A DNA stretch of 64,000 nt from Membranipora membranacea (lineage: Eukaryota > Bryozoa > Gymnolaemata > Cheilostomatida > Membraniporidae), in the NCBI GenBank assembly GCA_914767715.1, contig OU612075.1:13764001-13828000 (forward strand), given 5' to 3'. This document shows, one piece after another, positions 62,267 to 64,000 of the stretch (its first letter is position 1; each line of letters opens with the position of its first letter). The notes beneath the pieces are model-generated. The model was not told the DNA's origin, made no database searches, and was given only the letters and a program-made list of their open reading frames with translations. The position numbers and the translations under genes are program-made.

Positions 62267-64000
62267 ATTATTTCCTCCTATAATCGTTGTGAAATGATGC
62301 ACCGGAGAGAATTCCACTAGAAAAAATTGTTCTAATTAAATGCAAAAATAAAAATTTACAAGGTTATTCATTCAGTAATTAAAATAAAACTCTAAAATTT
62401 ACCATACTTAGAGAAAAATGATCTCATCAATTTCGCTGTTCGACAAACAGCCATATTTGTTGACAAGGAAGCTCGTGATCTTGCTCATTAGCCTTCTGGT
62501 AATGTCATCTATGAGTGATACCACAGGCTGAAGATTATGATTACCAATTGCCTCATTATAGCTGATATCAGGGTTCACGATCTTTAATGCGCACGCTGGA
62601 TCTGAGTGATGCGTTGCTGAGGATGATCACTGATAACAGTACCCCATACTGGACAGGCGTAGGTGAGAAGCGAGCGTATGTTTGCCGTGTAATATAGGAG
62701 AAGGCTTGATGAGTTCGGACCGAGTCTCTTTAGTTCCCTGGCATATAGGCGACTCGCGAGGCTATTGCACATGTTGTCGATGCGATGCGAGAAGGTCAGC
62801 CTACTGTCAATGGTAACTCCCAGTAGTTTGGCAGTTGTAGAGCTTGCTAGCAAGTGACCATCCATGTAAAATTGCGGAATATATTTAGGCTTGGATAGGG
62901 TGAGATGGAGAATTTTGGTCTTGGACGCATTCACCAGCATATTGTTTTCTGAGGCCCAGTCGGTGATGTGATTGAGTTCGTCTTGGAGGCATACTATGTT
63001 TGATTGATCTTTCTTTTTCAAACACGAGTATAAAGTCAGATCATCTGCATACTTGACTAGTTTACATTGATCAGAGGAGACCCTCATCTATATAAACTAG
63101 CCACAACCATGGACCGAGTTTAGTTCCCTGTGGCGCTCCCATTGTAATACTAGAATACGTAGATTGTTCCTGCTGGAACTTCACGCAGCTACGACGGTCA
63201 GATAGGAAGTTGTCTATCAGATGGATGAGACCAGGATTAGTATCAAGTGCCTGAAGCTTTTTGATCAATAGATTCGGGTTCATACGATCAAAAGCTTTCG
63301 ACATATCTATGAATGCAGCAGTAATGTGGCTGATATGGCGGCTATCCAGGCTCTCGCACCAGTCATGCGTTGCATGTAGTAGGGCATCCGTTGTTGATAC
63401 AGACTTCTGATATGCGTATTGGTTGGTTTGGAGCTTGTGGCCGATATTTTACCTCAAATGCTGAAGGATAAAGTCCTCTGCGACTTTTCCAATGTGATAG
63501 AGTAGAGATATCGGTCTATAGTCACTGAGTTTAGTTGGGTTTTTGACTTTCTTCAGAGGTCGTACTTCGGATTTTTTCCATTCTGATGGATATTGATTCG
63601 TCTCAAGCATGGTGTTAATTATATCTGTGACTGGAATACACAGGTCTTCGCAAGCGGCTTTTGAGATCCATGTGGGAAAGTCATCACTATTAGTAGCCTT
63701 CTTCGTGTTGAGGTGTTTTAGGAGTTGCTTTACCTCACCAATACTGGTAGGTTCTAATCTTAGATGATGGGTAGCTGGTTTCCGCTCAACATTCCTATCA
63801 CCGCCAACAGAGACGAAGTATTCATTCAGAAGATTAACAAACTCACTGGTATCGGCCCATTTGTCGTCAATCAGATGGTAGCTGCTTGTGGTGCTTTGAT
63901 GTTTACCTTCTTAGACTTTTATAGACTTCCACCACTTGCGAGCTGATTTGGCTTGATTTAGCTTGTGTTTCACATAGTCGGTCTTTCGCTTTCGCAGTAG
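62267..64000 (-). mobile_element. decayed LINE, 5' end outside the window
   Basis: On the complement the window end enters a non-LTR retrotransposon. The sequence shows LSDYRPISLLYHIGKVAED (about 63530), IDMSKAFDRM (63304), MGAPQGTKLGPWLW, the catalytic YADD in VKYADDLTLYS (about 63050), KLLGVTIDSRLTF and YACPVWGT. A frameshift near 62584 separates QIQRAH from the continuation LKIVNPDISYNEAIGNHNL, which ends with a stop near 62412. Stops also occur near 63450 and 63915. It is inactive. The motifs fit the CR1/Jockey-like clade broadly and differ clearly from the LINE at 13800-15420. Confidence 0.88.

Noticed and set aside
1-64000. CRISPR arrays, bacterial operons, rRNA genes
   Set aside because: Nothing of this kind is present; split genes and LINE/hAT elements show animal nuclear DNA.

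Overview
The window is animal (metazoan) nuclear DNA. Every recognisable gene is split by GT-AG introns of about 100 to 1,500 bases, the protein families are animal ones (muscleblind-like RNA-binding protein, GPI-type alkaline phosphatase, globin-X-like globin), and the spaces hold decayed LINE retrotransposons and hAT-type DNA elements. The sequence is AT-rich. I cannot place the species; an invertebrate is likely.

Layout. 1-5479 (+): the middle and 3' exons of a muscleblind-like splicing regulator whose 5' part lies outside the window. 5480-10960: non-coding, no convincing gene. 11116-36691 (-): three intact alkaline phosphatase genes in tandem, head to tail (here called A 11116-19138, B 22980-28589, C 30828-36691). 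Each has 10 coding exons with the same phases, and they encode 530, 530 and 535 aa. Between A and B lies a relic of a fourth copy (about 22300-22627). Introns and spacers hold a truncated LINE (13800-15420), two hAT-like elements (23353-23758, 33415-34154) and a fold-back element (20418-20793). 36692-47048: gene-poor, with a third hAT-like element (38195-38946) and a scrambled LINE relic (43776-45960). 47049-50532 (-): a 945-aa secreted protein with about 54 copies of a 13-aa Asn/Gly repeat. 53529-57870 (+): a 337-aa single-pass membrane protein with an Asp/Gly-rich acidic ectodomain. 58898-61795 (-): a 227-aa globin-X-like globin with an N-terminal acylation motif and both ancestral globin introns. 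62245-64000 (-): a decayed LINE running off the window end.

How they may work together. Three secreted phosphatases, a large secreted Asn/Gly-repeat protein and an acidic membrane protein sit next to each other. This resembles the parts list of an extracellular-matrix or mineralising surface (phosphatase, Gly/Asn-repeat matrix protein, acidic Ca2+-binding-like protein). That reading is inference from composition and neighbourhood only. All exon coordinates were built by eye from splice sites, reading phase and comparison among paralogues; no transcript data were available.
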